Shown piece by piece: positions 11,800-26,254 of a stretch of DNA of 64,000 nt. The position numbers and the translations under genes are program-made. The notes under the pieces were generated by a model, which worked only from the letters and a program-made list of their open reading frames with translations, searched no databases and was not told the DNA's origin. Every line of letters begins with the position of its first letter. Positions within the stretch are counted from its first letter, which is position 1. This DNA is from Osedax frankpressi. Lineage: Eukaryota; Annelida; Polychaeta; Sabellida; Siboglinidae. The stretch spans positions 4,745,275 through 4,809,274 of the forward strand of contig OZ038314.1 in assembly GCA_964035775.1 (NCBI GenBank), given 5' to 3'.

Positions 11800-14700
11800 A
11801 TTTAAATTTTAGTTATATAAGTTATAGTTATTGAATTTATAGTTATTTAATTTATAGTTTTTTAATTTATGGTTATTATATTATAGTTATTTAAATTATA
11901 GTTATTTAACGTATAGTTATTTAAGACAGAGTTATTTAAGTTTTAGTTATATAATTTATTGTTATTTAAGTTATTCTTATTTAAGTTATAGTTATTTAAG
12001 TTATAGTTATTTAAGTTATAGTTATTAAATTATAGTTATTTAAGTTATAGTTATTTAAGTTATATTTTACTAAGTTATAGTGATTACAGTTATTTATATT
12101 TAAGCTATAGTTATTTAAGTTATAGTTATTTAATGTATAGTTATTTAATGTATAGTTATTTAAGTTATAGTTATATAAGTTATAGTTATTAAAGTTATAG
12201 CTATTTAAATTTTAGTTATATAAGTTATAATTATTGAATTTATAGTTATTAAATTTATAGTTATTTAAGTTATAGTTATTTAAGTTATAGTTATTTAAGT
12301 TATAGTTATTTAAGTTATAGTTTTTTAAGTTATAGTTATTTAAGTTATAGTTATTTAAGTTATAGTTATTTAATTAATAGTAATTTAAGTTATAGTAATT
12401 TAAGTTTAGTTATTTAATTTATAGTTATTTAAGTTATAGTTAATTAAGTTATCGTTAGTTAAGTTATAGTTATTTAAGTTATAGTTATTAAATTATAGTT
12501 ATTTAAGTTATAGTTATGTAATTTATAGTTTTTTCATTTATGGTTATTATATTATAGTTATATAAATTATAGTTATTTAAGTTATAGTTATTTGAGATAT
12601 AGTTATTTAATTTATATTTATTTAAGTTATAGTTATTTAAGTTATAGTTATTTAAGTTATAGTTATTTAATTTATAGTTATTTAAGTTATAGTTAATTAA
12701 GTTATCGTTAGTTAAGTTATAGTTATTTAAGTTATTGTTATTTAAGTTATTGTTATTTAAGTTATAGTTATCTAAGTTATAGTTATTTAAGTTATAGTTA
12801 TTTAAGTTATAGTTATTTAAGTTATAGTTATTTAAGTTATAGCTATTTAATATATACTTATTTAATTTATAGTTATTTAAGTTATAGTTATTTAATTTAT
12901 AGTTATTTAAGTTATAGTTATTTAAGTTATAGTTATTTAAGTTATAGTTATTTAAGTTATAGTTATTTAATTAATAGTAATTTAAGTTATAGTAATTTAA
13001 GTTATAGTTATTTAATTTATAGTTATTTAATTTATAGTTATTTAAGTTATAGTTATTTAAGTTATAGTTATTTAAGTTATAGTTATTTAAGTTATAGTTA
13101 TTTAATTAATAGTAATTTAAGTTATAGTAATTTAAGTTTAGTTATTTAATTTATAGTTATTTAAGTTATAGTTAATTAAGTTATCGTTAGTTAAGTTATA
13201 GTTATTTAAGTTATAGTTATTAAATTATAGTTATTTAAGTTATAGTTATTTAAGTTATAGTTATTTAATTTATAGTTATTTAAGTTATAGTTATTTAAGT
13301 TATAGTTATTTAAGTTATAGTTATTTAAGTTATGATTATTTAATTTATAGTTATTTAAGTTATAATTAATTAAGTTATAGTTATTTAAGTTATAGTTATT
13401 AAATTATAGTTATTTAAGTTATAGTTATTTAATTAATAGTTATTATATTATTATTATTTAAATTATAGTTATTTACTTATAGTTATTTAAGATAGAGTTA
13501 TTTAAGTTTTAGTTATATAATGTATTGTTATTTAAGTTATTCTTATTTAAGTTATAGTTATTTAAGTTATAGTTATTTAAGTTATAGTTATTTAAGTTAT
13601 AGTTATTTAAGTTATAGTTATTTAATTAATAGTTATTTAAGTTATAGTTATTTAAGTTATAGTTATTTAAGTTATAGTTATTTAAGTTATAGTTATTTAA
13701 GTTATAGTTATTTAATTTATAGTTATTTAATTTATAGTTATTTAAGTTATAGTTATTTAAGTTATAGTTATTTAAGTTATAGTTATTTAAGTTATAGTTA
13801 TTTAATTAATAGTAATTTAAGTTATAGTAATTTAAGTTTAGTTATTTAATTTATAGTTATTTAAGTTATAGTTAATTAAGTTATCGTTAGTTAAGTTATA
13901 GTTATTTAAGTTATAGTTATTAAATTATAGTTATTTAAGTTATAGTTATTTAAGTTATAGTTATTTAATTTATAGTTATTTAAGTTATAGTTAATTAAGT
14001 TATCGTTAGTTAAGTTATAGTTATTTAAGTTATAGTTATTTAAGTTCTAGTCATTTAAGTTATAGTTATTTAATATATACTTATTTAATTTATAGTTATT
14101 TAAGTTATAGTTATTTAAGTTATAGTTATTTAAGTTATAGTTATTTAAATTATAGTTAATTAAGTTATAGTTATTTAAGATATAGTTATTTAATTTATAT
14201 TATTTAAGTTATAGCTATTTAATTTATAGTTATTTAAGTTATAGTTATTTAAGTTATATTTTTTAAGTTAAAGTCATTTAAGTTATAGTTATTTAAGTTA
14301 TAGTTATTTAATTTATAGTTATTTAAGTTATAGTTATTTAAATTATAGTTATTTAAGTTATAGTTATTTAATATATAGTTACTTAATTTATAGTTATAGC
14401 TATTTAAGTTATAGTTATTTAAGTTATAGTTATTTAAGTTATAATTATTTAATTTATAGTTATTTAAGTTATAGTTAATTAAGTTATAGTTATTTAAGTT
14501 ATAGTTATTAAATTATAGTTATTTAAGTTATAGTTATTTAATTTATAGTTATTATATTATTATTATTTAAATTATAGTTATTTAACTTATAGTTATTTAA
14601 GATAGAGTTATTTAAGTTTTAGTTATATAATTTATTGTTATTTAAGTTATTCTTATTTAAGTTATAGTTATTTAAGTTATAGTTATTTAAGTTATAGTTA

Positions 14701-17700
14701 TTAAATTATAGTTATTTAAGTTATAGTTATTTAAGTTATATTTTTTTAAGTTATAGTGATTACAGTTATAGCTATTCAAGCTATAGTTATTTAAGTTATA
14801 GTTATTTAAGTTATAGTTATTTAAGTTATAATTATTTAAATTATAGTTATTTAAGTTATAGTTAATTAAGTTATCGTTATTTAAGTTATAGTTATTAAAT
14901 TATAGTTATTTAATTTATAGTTATTTAAGTTATATTTTTTTAAGTTATAGTGATTACAGTTATAGCTATTTAAGCTATAGTTATTTAAGTTATAGTTATT
15001 TAAGTTATAGTTATTTGAGATATAGTTATTTAATTTATATTTATTTAAGTTATAGTTATTTAAGTTATAGTTATTTAAGTTATAGTTATTTAATTTATAG
15101 TTATTTAAGTTATAGTTAATTAAGTTATCGTTAGTTAAGTTATAGTTATTTAAGTTATTGTTATTTAAGTTATTGTTATTTAAGTTATAGTTATCTAAGT
15201 TATAGTTATTTAAGTTATAGTTATTTAAGTTATAGTTATTTAAGTTATAGTTATTTAAGTTATAGTTATTTAAGTTATGATTATTTAATTTATAGTTATT
15301 TAAGTTATAATTAATTAAGTTATAGTTATTTAAGTTATAGTTATTAAATTATAGTTATTTAAGTTATAGTTATTTAATTAATAGTTATTATATTATTATT
15401 ATTTAAATTATAGTTATTTACTTATAGTTATTTAAGATAGAGTTATTTAAGTTTTAGTTATATAATGTATTGTTATTTAAGTTATTCTTATTTAAGTTAT
15501 AGTTATTTAAGTTATAGTTATTTAAGTTATAGTTATTTAAGTTATAGTTATTTAAGTTATAGTTATTTAAGTTATAGTTATTTAAGTTATAGTTATTTAA
15601 TTAATAGTTATTTAAGTTATAGTTATTTAAGTTATAGTTATTTAAGTTATAGTTATTTAAGTTATAGTTATTTAAGTTATAGTTATTTAATTTATAGTTA
15701 TTTAATTTATAGTTATTTAAGTTATAGTTATTTAAGTTATAGTTATTTAAGTTATAGTTATTTAAGTTATAGTTATTTAAGTTATAGTTATTTAATTAAT
15801 AGTAATTTAAGTTATAGTAATTTAAGTTTAGTTATTTAATTTATAGTTATTTAAGTTATAGTTAATTAAGTTATCGTTAGTTAAGTTATAGTTATTTAAG
15901 TTATAGTTATTAAATTATAGTTATTTAAGTTATAGTTATTTAAGTTATAGTTATTTAATTTATAGTTATTTAAGTTATAGTTAATTAAGTTATCGTTAGT
16001 TAAGTTATAGTTATTTAAGTTATAGTTATTTAAGTTCTAGTCATTTAAGTTATAGTTATTTAATATATACTTATTTAATTTATAGTTATTTAAGTTATAG
16101 TTATTTAAGTTATAGTTATTTAAGTTATAGTTATTTAAATTATAGTTAATTAAGTTATAGTTATTTAAGATATAGTTATTTAATTTATATTATTTAAGTT
16201 ATAGCTATTTAATTTATAGTTATTTAAGTTATAGTTATTTAAGTTATATTTTTTAAGTTAAAGTCATTTAAGTTATAGTTATTTAAGTTATAGTTATTTA
16301 ATTTATAGTTATTTAAGTTATAGTTATTTAAATTATAGTTATTTAAGTTATAGTTATTTAATATATAGTTACTTAATTTATAGTTATAGCTATTTAAGTT
16401 ATAGTTATTTAAGTTATAGTTATTTAAGTTATAATTATTTAATTTATAGTTATTTAAGTTATAGTTAATTAAGTTATAGTTATTTAAGTTATAGTTATTA
16501 AATTATAGTTATTTAAGTTATAGTTATTTAATTTATAGTTATTATATTATTATTATTTAAATTATAGTTATTTAACTTATAGTTATTTAAGATAGAGTTA
16601 TTTAAGTTTTAGTTATATAATTTATTGTTATTTAAGTTATTCTTATTTAAGTTATAGTTATTTAAGTTATAGTTATTTAAGTTATAGTTATTAAATTATA
16701 GTTATTTAAGTTATAGTTATTTAAGTTATATTTTTTTAAGTTATAGTGATTACAGTTATAGCTATTCAAGCTATAGTTATTTAAGTTATAGTTATTTAAG
16801 TTATAGTTATTTAAGTTATAATTATTTAAATTATAGTTATTTAAGTTATAGTTAATTAAGTTATCGTTATTTAAGTTATAGTTATTAAATTATAGTTATT
16901 TAATTTATAGTTATTTAAGTTATATTTTTTTAAGTTATAGTGATTACAGTTATAGCTATTTAAGCTATAGTTATTTAAGTTATAGTTATTTGAGATATAG
17001 TTATTTAATTTATATTTATTTAAGTTATAGTTATTTAAGTTATAGTTATTTAAGTTATAGTTATTTAATTTATAGTTATTTAAGTTATAGTTAATTAAGT
17101 TATCGTTAGTTAAGTTATAGTTATTTAAGTTATTGTTATTTAAGTTATTGTTATTTAAGTTATAGTTATCTAAGTTATAGTTATTTAAGTTATAGTTATT
17201 TAAGTTATAGTTATTTAAGTTATAGTTATTTAAGTTATAGCTATTTAATATATACTTATTTAATTTATAGTTATTTAAGTTATAGTTATTTAATTTATAG
17301 TTATTTAAGTTATAGTTATTTAAGTTATAGTTATTTAAGTTATAGTTATTTAAGTTATAGTTATTTAATTAATAGTAATTTAAGTTATAGTAATTTAAGT
17401 TATAGTTATTTAATTTATAGTTATTTAATTTATAGTTATTTAAGTTATAGTTATTTAAGTTATAGTTATTTAAGTTATAGTTATTTAAGTTATAGTTATT
17501 TAATTAATAGTAATTTAAGTTATAGTAATTTAAGTTTAGTTATTTAATTTATAGTTATTTAAGTTATAGTTAATTAAGTTATCGTTAGTTAAGTTATAGT
17601 TATTTAAGTTATAGTTATTAAATTATAGTTATTTAAGTTATAGTTATTTAAGTTATAGTTATTTAATTTATAGTTATTTAAGTTATAGTTATTTAAGTTA

Positions 17701-20700
17701 TAGTTATTTAAGTTATAGTTATTTAAGTTATGATTATTTAATTTATAGTTATTTAAGTTATAATTAATTAAGTTATAGTTATTTAAGTTATAGTTATTAA
17801 ATTATAGTTATTTAAGTTATAGTTATTTAATTAATAGTTATTATATTATTATTATTTAAATTATAGTTATTTACTTATAGTTATTTAAGATAGAGTTATT
17901 TAAGTTTTAGTTATATAATGTATTGTTATTTAAGTTATTCTTATTTAAGTTATAGTTATTTAAGTTATAGTTATTTAAGTTATAGTTATTTAAGTTATAG
18001 TTATTTAAGTTATAGTTATTTAAGTTATAGTTATTTAATTAATAGTTATTTAAGTTATAGTTATTTAAGTTATAGTTATTTAAGTTATAGTTATTTAAGT
18101 TATAGTTATTTAAGTTATAGTTATTTAATTTATAGTTATTTAATTTATAGTTATTTAAGTTATAGTTATTTAAGTTATAGTTATTTAAGTTATAGTTATT
18201 TAAGTTATAGTTATTTAATTAATAGTAATTTAAGTTATAGTAATTTAAGTTTAGTTATTTAATTTATAGTTATTTAAGTTATAGTTAATTAAGTTATCGT
18301 TAGTTAAGTTATAGTTATTTAAGTTATAGTTATTAAATTATAGTTATTTAAGTTATAGTTATTTAAGTTATAGTTATTTAATTTATAGTTATTTAAGTTA
18401 TAGTTAATTAAGTTATCGTTAGTTAAGTTATAGTTATTTAAGTTATAGTTATTTAAGTTCTAGTCATTTAAGTTATAGTTATTTAATATATACTTATTTA
18501 ATTTATAGTTATTTAAGTTATAGTTATTTAAGTTATAGTTATTTAAGTTATAGTTATTTAAATTATAGTTAATTAAGTTATAGTTATTTAAGATATAGTT
18601 ATTTAATTTATATTATTTAAGTTATAGCTATTTAATTTATAGTTATTTAAGTTATAGTTATTTAAGTTATATTTTTTAAGTTAAAGTCATTTAAGTTATA
18701 GTTATTTAAGTTATAGTTATTTAATTTATAGTTATTTAAGTTATAGTTATTTAAATTATAGTTATTTAAGTTATAGTTATTTAATATATAGTTACTTAAT
18801 TTATAGTTATAGCTATTTAAGTTATAGTTATTTAAGTTATAGTTATTTAAGTTATAATTATTTAATTTATAGTTATTTAAGTTATAGTTAATTAAGTTAT
18901 AGTTATTTAAGTTATAGTTATTAAATTATAGTTATTTAAGTTATAGTTATTTAATTTATAGTTATTATATTATTATTATTTAAATTATAGTTATTTAACT
19001 TATAGTTATTTAAGATAGAGTTATTTAAGTTTTAGTTATATAATTTATTGTTATTTAAGTTATTCTTATTTAAGTTATAGTTATTTAAGTTATAGTTATT
19101 TAAGTTATAGTTATTAAATTATAGTTATTTAAGTTATAGTTATTTAAGTTATATTTTTTTAAGTTATAGTGATTACAGTTATAGCTATTCAAGCTATAGT
19201 TATTTAAGTTATAGTTATTTAAGTTATAGTTATTTAAGTTATAATTATTTAAATTATAGTTATTTAAGTTATAGTTAATTAAGTTATCGTTATTTAAGTT
19301 ATAGTTATTAAATTATAGTTATTTAATTTATAGTTATTTAAGTTATATTTTTTTAAGTTATAGTGATTACAGTTATAGCTATTTAAGCTATAGTTATTTA
19401 AGTTATAGTTATTTAAGTTATAGTTATTTAAGTTATAGTTATTTAAGTTATAGTTATTTAATTTATAGTTATTTAAGTTATAGTTATTTAAGTTATAGTT
19501 ATTTAAGTTATAGTTATTTAAGTTATAATTATTTAAATTATAGTTATTTAAGTTATAGTTAATTAAGTTATCGTTATTTAAGTTATAGTTATTTAAGTTA
19601 TAGTTATTTAAGTTATAGTTATTTAAGATATAGTTATTCAATTATAGTTATTTAAGTTATAGTTATTTAATTTATGGTTATTATATTATAATTATTTAAA
19701 TTATAGTTATTTAAGTTATAGTTATTTAAGTTATAGTTATTTAAGTTATAATTATTTAAATTATAGTTATTTAAGTTATAGTTAATTAAGTTATCGTTAT
19801 TTAAGTTATAGTTATTTAAGTTATAGTTATTTAAGTCATAGTCATTTAAGTTATAGTTATTTAAGTTTTAGTTAAATAAGTTATAGTTATTAAAGTTATA
19901 GTTATTTAATTTCAAATTATTTAATTTCTAATTATTATATTATAGTTATTTAATTTATGGTTATTATATTATATTTATTTAAATTATAGTTATTTAAGTT
20001 ATAGTTATTTGAGATATAGTTATTTAATTTATAGTTATTTAAGTTATAGTTATTTAAGTTATATTTATTTAAGTTATAGCTATTTAAGTTATAGTTATTT
20101 AAGTTATAGTTATTTAAGTTATGATTATTTAATTTATAGTTATTTAAGTTATAGCTATTTAAGTTATAGTTAATTAAGTTATCGTTATTTAAGTTATAGT
20201 TATTTAAGTTATAGTTATTTAAATTTTAGTTATATAAGTTATAGTTATTGAATTTATAGTTATTTAATTTATAGTTATTTAAGTTATAGTTATTAAAGTT
20301 ATAGTTATTTAATTTCAAATTATTTAATTTCTAATTATTATATTATAGTTATTTAATTTATGGTTATTATATTATATTTATTTAAATTATAGTTATTTAA
20401 GTTATAGTTATTTGAGATATAGTTATTTAAATTATAGTTATTTAAGTTATAGTTATTTAAGTTATATTTATTTAAGTTATAGCTATTTAAGTTATAGTTA
20501 TTTAAGTTATAGTTATTTAAGTTATGATTATTTAATTTATAGTTATTTAAGTTATAGCTATTTAACTTATAGTTATTTAAGATAGAGTTATTTAAGTTTT
20601 AGTTATATAATTTATTGTTATTTAAGTTATTCTTATTTAAGTTATAGTTATTTAAGTTATAGTTATTTAAGTTATAGTTATTTAAGTTATAGTTATTAAA

Positions 20701-20918
20701 TTATAGTTATTTAAGTTATAGTTATTTAAGTTATATTTTTTTAAGTTATAGTGATTACAGTTATAGCTATTTAAGCTATAGTTATTTAAGTTATAGTTAT
20801 TTAAGTTATAGTTATTTAAGTTATAGTTATTTAAGTTATAGTTATTTAAGTTATAGTTATTTAATTAATAGTTATTTAAGTTATAGTTATTTAAGTTATA
20901 GTTATTTAAGTTATAGTT
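11800..20918 (+). repeat. 9119-bp higher-order repeat, copy 2
   Basis: This is a head-to-tail copy of the preceding 9119-bp unit. Landmarks match at constant offset to at least 20755. An extra 15-bp monomer then appears before the AATTAATAG variant at about 20862, and similarity to the unit start is lost around 20.92-20.95 kb. I saw no base substitution between copies 1 and 2 in the stretches compared by eye, which points to very recent unequal crossover, conversion, or an assembly duplication. No gene is seen. Confidence 0.9.
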
Positions 20919-21300
20919 ATTTAAGTTATAGTTATTTAAGTTATAGTTATTTAATTTATAGTTATTTAATTTATAGTTATTTAAGTTATAGTTATTTAAG
21001 TTATAGTTATTTAAGTTATAGTTATTTAAGTTATAGTTATTTAAGTTATAGTTATTTAAGTTATAGTTATTTAAGTTATAGTTATTTAATTAATAGTTAT
21101 TTAAGTTATAGTTATTTAAGTTATAGTTATTTAAGTTATAGTTATTTAAGTTATAGTTATTTAAGTTATAGTTATTTAATTTATAGTTATTTAATTTATA
21201 GTTATTTAAGTTATAGTTATTTAAGTTATAGTTATTTAAGTTATAGTTATTTAAGTTATAGTTATTTAATTAATAGTAATTTAAGTTATAGTAATTTAAG
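20862..21300 (+). repeat. 225-bp tandem duplication at the HOR break
   Basis: The variant pattern AATTAATAG, then six regular monomers, then two consecutive TTTAATTTATAG monomers, is repeated with a step of 225 bp, exactly 15 monomers (20862 to 21087, and 20951 to 21176). It lies where the second 9119-bp copy ends and the truncated third copy begins, so it probably marks the crossover join. Confidence 0.7.
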
Positions 21301-24300
21301 TTTAGTTATTTAATTTATAGTTATTTAAGTTATAGTTAATTAAGTTATCGTTAGTTAAGTTATAGTTATTTAAGTTATAGTTATTAAATTATAGTTATTT
21401 AAGTTATAGTTATTTAAGTTATAGTTATTTAATTTATAGTTATTTAAGTTATAGTTAATTAAGTTATCGTTAGTTAAGTTATAGTTATTTAAGTTATAGT
21501 TATTTAAGTTCTAGTCATTTAAGTTATAGTTATTTAATATATACTTATTTAATTTATAGTTATTTAAGTTATAGTTATTTAAGTTATAGTTATTTAAGTT
21601 ATAGTTATTTAAATTATAGTTAATTAAGTTATAGTTATTTAAGATATAGTTATTTATTTTATATTATTTAAGTTATAGTTATTTAAATTATAGTTAATTA
21701 AGTTATAGTTATTTAAGTTAAAGTCATTTAAGTTATAGTTATTTAAGTTATAGTTATTTAATTTATAGTTATTTAAGTTATAGTTATTTAAATTATAGTT
21801 ATTTAAGTTATAGTTATTTAATATATAGTTACTTAATTTATAGTTATAGCTATTTAAGTTATAGTTATTTAAGTTATAGTTATTTAAGTTATAATTATTT
21901 AATTTATAGTTATTTAAGTTATAGTTAATTAAGTTATAGTTATTTAAGTTATAGTTATTAAATTATAGTTATTTAAGTTATAGTTATTTAATTTATAGTT
22001 ATTATATTATTATTATTTAAATTATAGTTATTTAACTTATAGTTATTTAAGATAGAGTTATTTAAGTTTTAGTTATATAATTTATTGTTATTTAAGTTAT
22101 TCTTATTTAAGTTATAGTTATTTAAGTTATAGTTATTTAAGTTATAGTTATTAAATTATAGTTATTTAAGTTATAGTTATTTAAGTTATATTTTTTTAAG
22201 TTATAGTGATTACAGTTATAGCTATTCAAGCTATAGTTATTTAAGTTATAGTTATTTAAGTTATAGTTATTTAAGTTATAATTATTTAAATTATAGTTAT
22301 TTAAGTTATAGTTAATTAAGTTATCGTTATTTAAGTTATAGTTATTAAATTATAGTTATTTAATTTATAGTTATTTAAGTTATATTTTTTTAAGTTATAG
22401 TGATTACAGTTATAGCTATTTAAGCTATAGTTATTTAAGTTATAGTTATTTGAGATATAGTTATTTAATTTATATTTATTTAAGTTATAGTTATTTAAGT
22501 TATAGTTATTTAAGTTATAGTTATTTAATTTATAGTTATTTAAGTTATAGTTAATTAAGTTATCGTTAGTTAAGTTATAGTTATTTAAGTTATTGTTATT
22601 TAAGTTATTGTTATTTAAGTTATAGTTATCTAAGTTATAGTTATTTAAGTTATAGTTATTTAAGTTATAGTTATTTAAGTTATAGTTATTTAAGTTATAG
22701 CTATTTAATATATACTTATTTAATTTATAGTTATTTAAGTTATAGTTATTTAATTTATAGTTATTTAAGTTATAGTTATTTAAGTTATAGTTATTTAAGT
22801 TATAGTTATTTAAGTTATAGTTATTTAATTAATAGTAATTTAAGTTATAGTAATTTAAGTTATAGTTATTTAATTTATAGTTATTTAATTTATAGTTATT
22901 TAAGTTATAGTTATTTAAGTTATAGTTATTTAAGTTATAGTTATTTAAGTTATAGTTATTTAATTAATAGTAATTTAAGTTATAGTAATTTAAGTTTAGT
23001 TATTTAATTTATAGTTATTTAAGTTATAGTTAATTAAGTTATCGTTAGTTAAGTTATAGTTATTTAAGTTATAGTTATTAAATTATAGTTATTTAAGTTA
23101 TAGTTATTTAAGTTATAGTTATTTAATTTATAGTTATTTAAGTTATAGTTATTTAAGTTATAGTTATTTAAGTTATAGTTATTTAAGTTATGATTATTTA
23201 ATTTATAGTTATTTAAGTTATAATTAATTAAGTTATAGTTATTTAAGTTATAGTTATTAAATTATAGTTATTTAAGTTATAGTTATTTAATTAATAGTTA
23301 TTATATTATTATTATTTAAATTATAGTTATTTACTTATAGTTATTTAAGATAGAGTTATTTAAGTTTTAGTTATATAATGTATTGTTATTTAAGTTATTC
23401 TTATTTAAGTTATAGTTATTTAAGTTATAGTTATTTAAGTTATAGTTATTTAAGTTATAGTTATTTAAGTTATAGTTATTTAAGTTATAGTTATTTAATT
23501 AATAGTTATTTAAGTTATAGTTATTTAAGTTATAGTTATTTAAGTTATAGTTATTTAAGTTATAGTTATTTAAGTTATAGTTATTTAATTTATAGTTATT
23601 TAATTTATAGTTATTTAAGTTATAGTTATTTAAGTTATAGTTATTTAAGTTATAGTTATTTAAGTTATAGTTATTTAATTAAGAGTAATTTAAGTTATAG
23701 TAATTTAAGTTTAGTTATTTAATTTATAGTTATTTAAGTTATAGTTAATTAAGTTATCGTTAGTTAAGTTATAGTTATTTAAGTTATAGTTATTAAATTA
23801 TAGTTATTTAAGTTATAGTTATTTAAGTTATAGTTATTTAATTTATAGTTATTTAAGTTATAGTTAATTAAGTTATCGTTAGTTAAGTTATAGTTATTTA
23901 AGTTATAGTTATTTAAGTTCTAGTCATTTAAGTTATAGTTATTTAATATATACTTATTTAATTTATAGTTATTTAAGTTATAGTTATTTAAGTTATAGTT
24001 ATTTAAGTTATAGTTATTTAAATTATAGTTAATTAAGTTATAGTTATTTAAGATATAGTTATTTAATTTATATTATTTAAGTTATAGCTATTTAATTTAT
24101 AGTTATTTAAGTTATAGTTATTTAAGTTATATTTTTTAAGTTAAAGTCATTTAAGTTATAGTTATTTAAGTTATAGTTATTTAATTTATAGTTATTTAAG
24201 TTATAGTTATTTAAATTATAGTTATTTAAGTTATAGTTATTTAATATATAGTTACTTAATTTATAGTTATAGCTATTTAAGTTATAGTTATTTAAGTTAT

Positions 24301-26254
24301 AGTTATTTAAGCTATAATTATTTAATTTATAGTTATTTAAGTTATAGTTAATTAAGTTATAGTTATTTAAGTTATAGTTATTAAATTATAGTTATTTAAG
24401 TTATAGTTATTTAATTTATAGTTATTATATTATTATTATTTAAATTATAGTTATTTAACTTATAGTTATTTAAGATAGAGTTATTTAAGTTTTAGTTATA
24501 TAATTTATTGTTATTTAAGTTATTCTTATTTAAGTTATAGTTATTTAAGTTATAGTTATTTAAGTTATAGTTATTAAATTATAGTTATTTAAGTTATAGT
24601 TATTTAAGTTATATTTTTTTAAGTTATAGTGATTACAGTTATAGCTATTCAAGCTATAGTTATTTAAGTTATAGTTATTTAAGTTATAGTTATTTAAGTT
24701 ATAATTATTTAAATTATAGTTATTTAAGTTATAGTTAATTAAGTTATCGTTATTTAAGTTATAGTTATTAAATTATAGTTATTTAATTTATAGTTATTTA
24801 AGTTATATTTTTTTAAGTTATAGTGATTACAGTTATAGCTATTTAAGCTATAGTTATTTAAGTTATAGTTATTTAAGTTATAGTTATTTAAGTTATAGTT
24901 ATTTAAGTTATAGTTATTTAATTTATAGTTATTTAAGTTATAGTTATTTAAGTTATAGTTATTTAAGTTATAGTTATTTAAGTTATAATTATTTAAATTA
25001 TAGTTATTTAAGTTATAGTTAATTAAGTTATCGTTATTTAAGTTATAGTTATTTAAGTTATAGTTATTTAAGTTATAGTTATTTAAGATATAGTTATTCA
25101 ATTATAGTTATTTAAGTTATAGTTATTTAATTTATGGTTATTATATTATAATTATTTAAATTATAGTTATTTAAGTTATAGTTATTTAAGTTATAGTTAT
25201 TTAAGTTATAATTATTTAAATTATAGTTATTTAAGTTATAGTTAATTAAGTTATCGTTATTTAAGTTATAGTTATTTAAGTTATAGTTATTTAAGTCATA
25301 GTCATTTAAGTTATAGTTATTTAAGTTTTAGTTAAATAAGTTATAGTTATTAAAGTTATAGTTATTTAATTTCTAATTATTATATTATAGTTATTTAATT
25401 TATGGTTATTATATTATATTTATTTAAATTATAGTTATTTAAGTTATAGTTATTTGAGATATAGTTATTTAATTTATAGTTATTTAAGTTATAGTTATTT
25501 AAGTTATATTTATTTAAGTTATAGCTATTTAAGTTATAGTTATTTAAGTTATAGTTATTTAAGTTATGATTATTTAATTTATAGTTATTTAAGTTATAGC
25601 TATTTAAGTTATAGTTAATTAAGTTATCGTTATTTAAGTTATAGTTATTTAAGTTATAGTTATTTAAATTTTAGTTATATAAGTTATAGTTATTGAATTT
25701 ATAGTTATTTAATTTATAGTTATTTAAGTTATAGTTATTAAAGTTATAGTTATTTAATTTCAAATTATTTAATTTCTAATTATTATATTATAGTTATTTA
25801 ATTTATGGTTATTATATTATATTTATTTAAATTATAGTTATTTAAGTTATAGTTATTTGAGATATAGTTATTTAAATTATAGTTATTTAAGTTATAGTTA
25901 TTTAAGTTATATTTATTTAAGTTATAGCTATTTAAGTTATAGTTATTTAAGTTATAGTTATTTAAGTTATGATTATTTAATTTATAGTTATTTAAGTTAT
26001 AGCTATTTAACTTATAGTTATTTAAGATAGAGTTATTTAAGTTTTAGTTATATAATTTATTGTTATTTAAGTTATTCTTATTTAAGTTATAGTTATTTAA
26101 GTTATAGTTATTTAAGTTATAGTTATTTAAGTTATAGTTATTAAATTATAGTTATTTAAGTTATAGTTATTTAAGTTATATTTTTTTAAGTTATAGTGAT
26201 TACAGTTATAGCTATTTAAGCTATAGTTATTTAAGTTATAGTTATTTAAGTTAT
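21087..26254 (+). repeat. Truncated third copy of the 9119-bp unit
   Basis: This matches about 15.6-20.8 kb of copy 2 at offsets of 5474, then 5460, then 5445 bp. The steps reflect a replaced block near 21655-21720 and a 15-bp loss near 25370. Private single changes include AATTAAGAG at about 23680 and AAGCTATAATT at 24309. It therefore separated earlier than copies 1 and 2 separated from each other. Similarity ends near 26255, just after a GATTACAG dyad module. No gene is seen. Confidence 0.85.
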
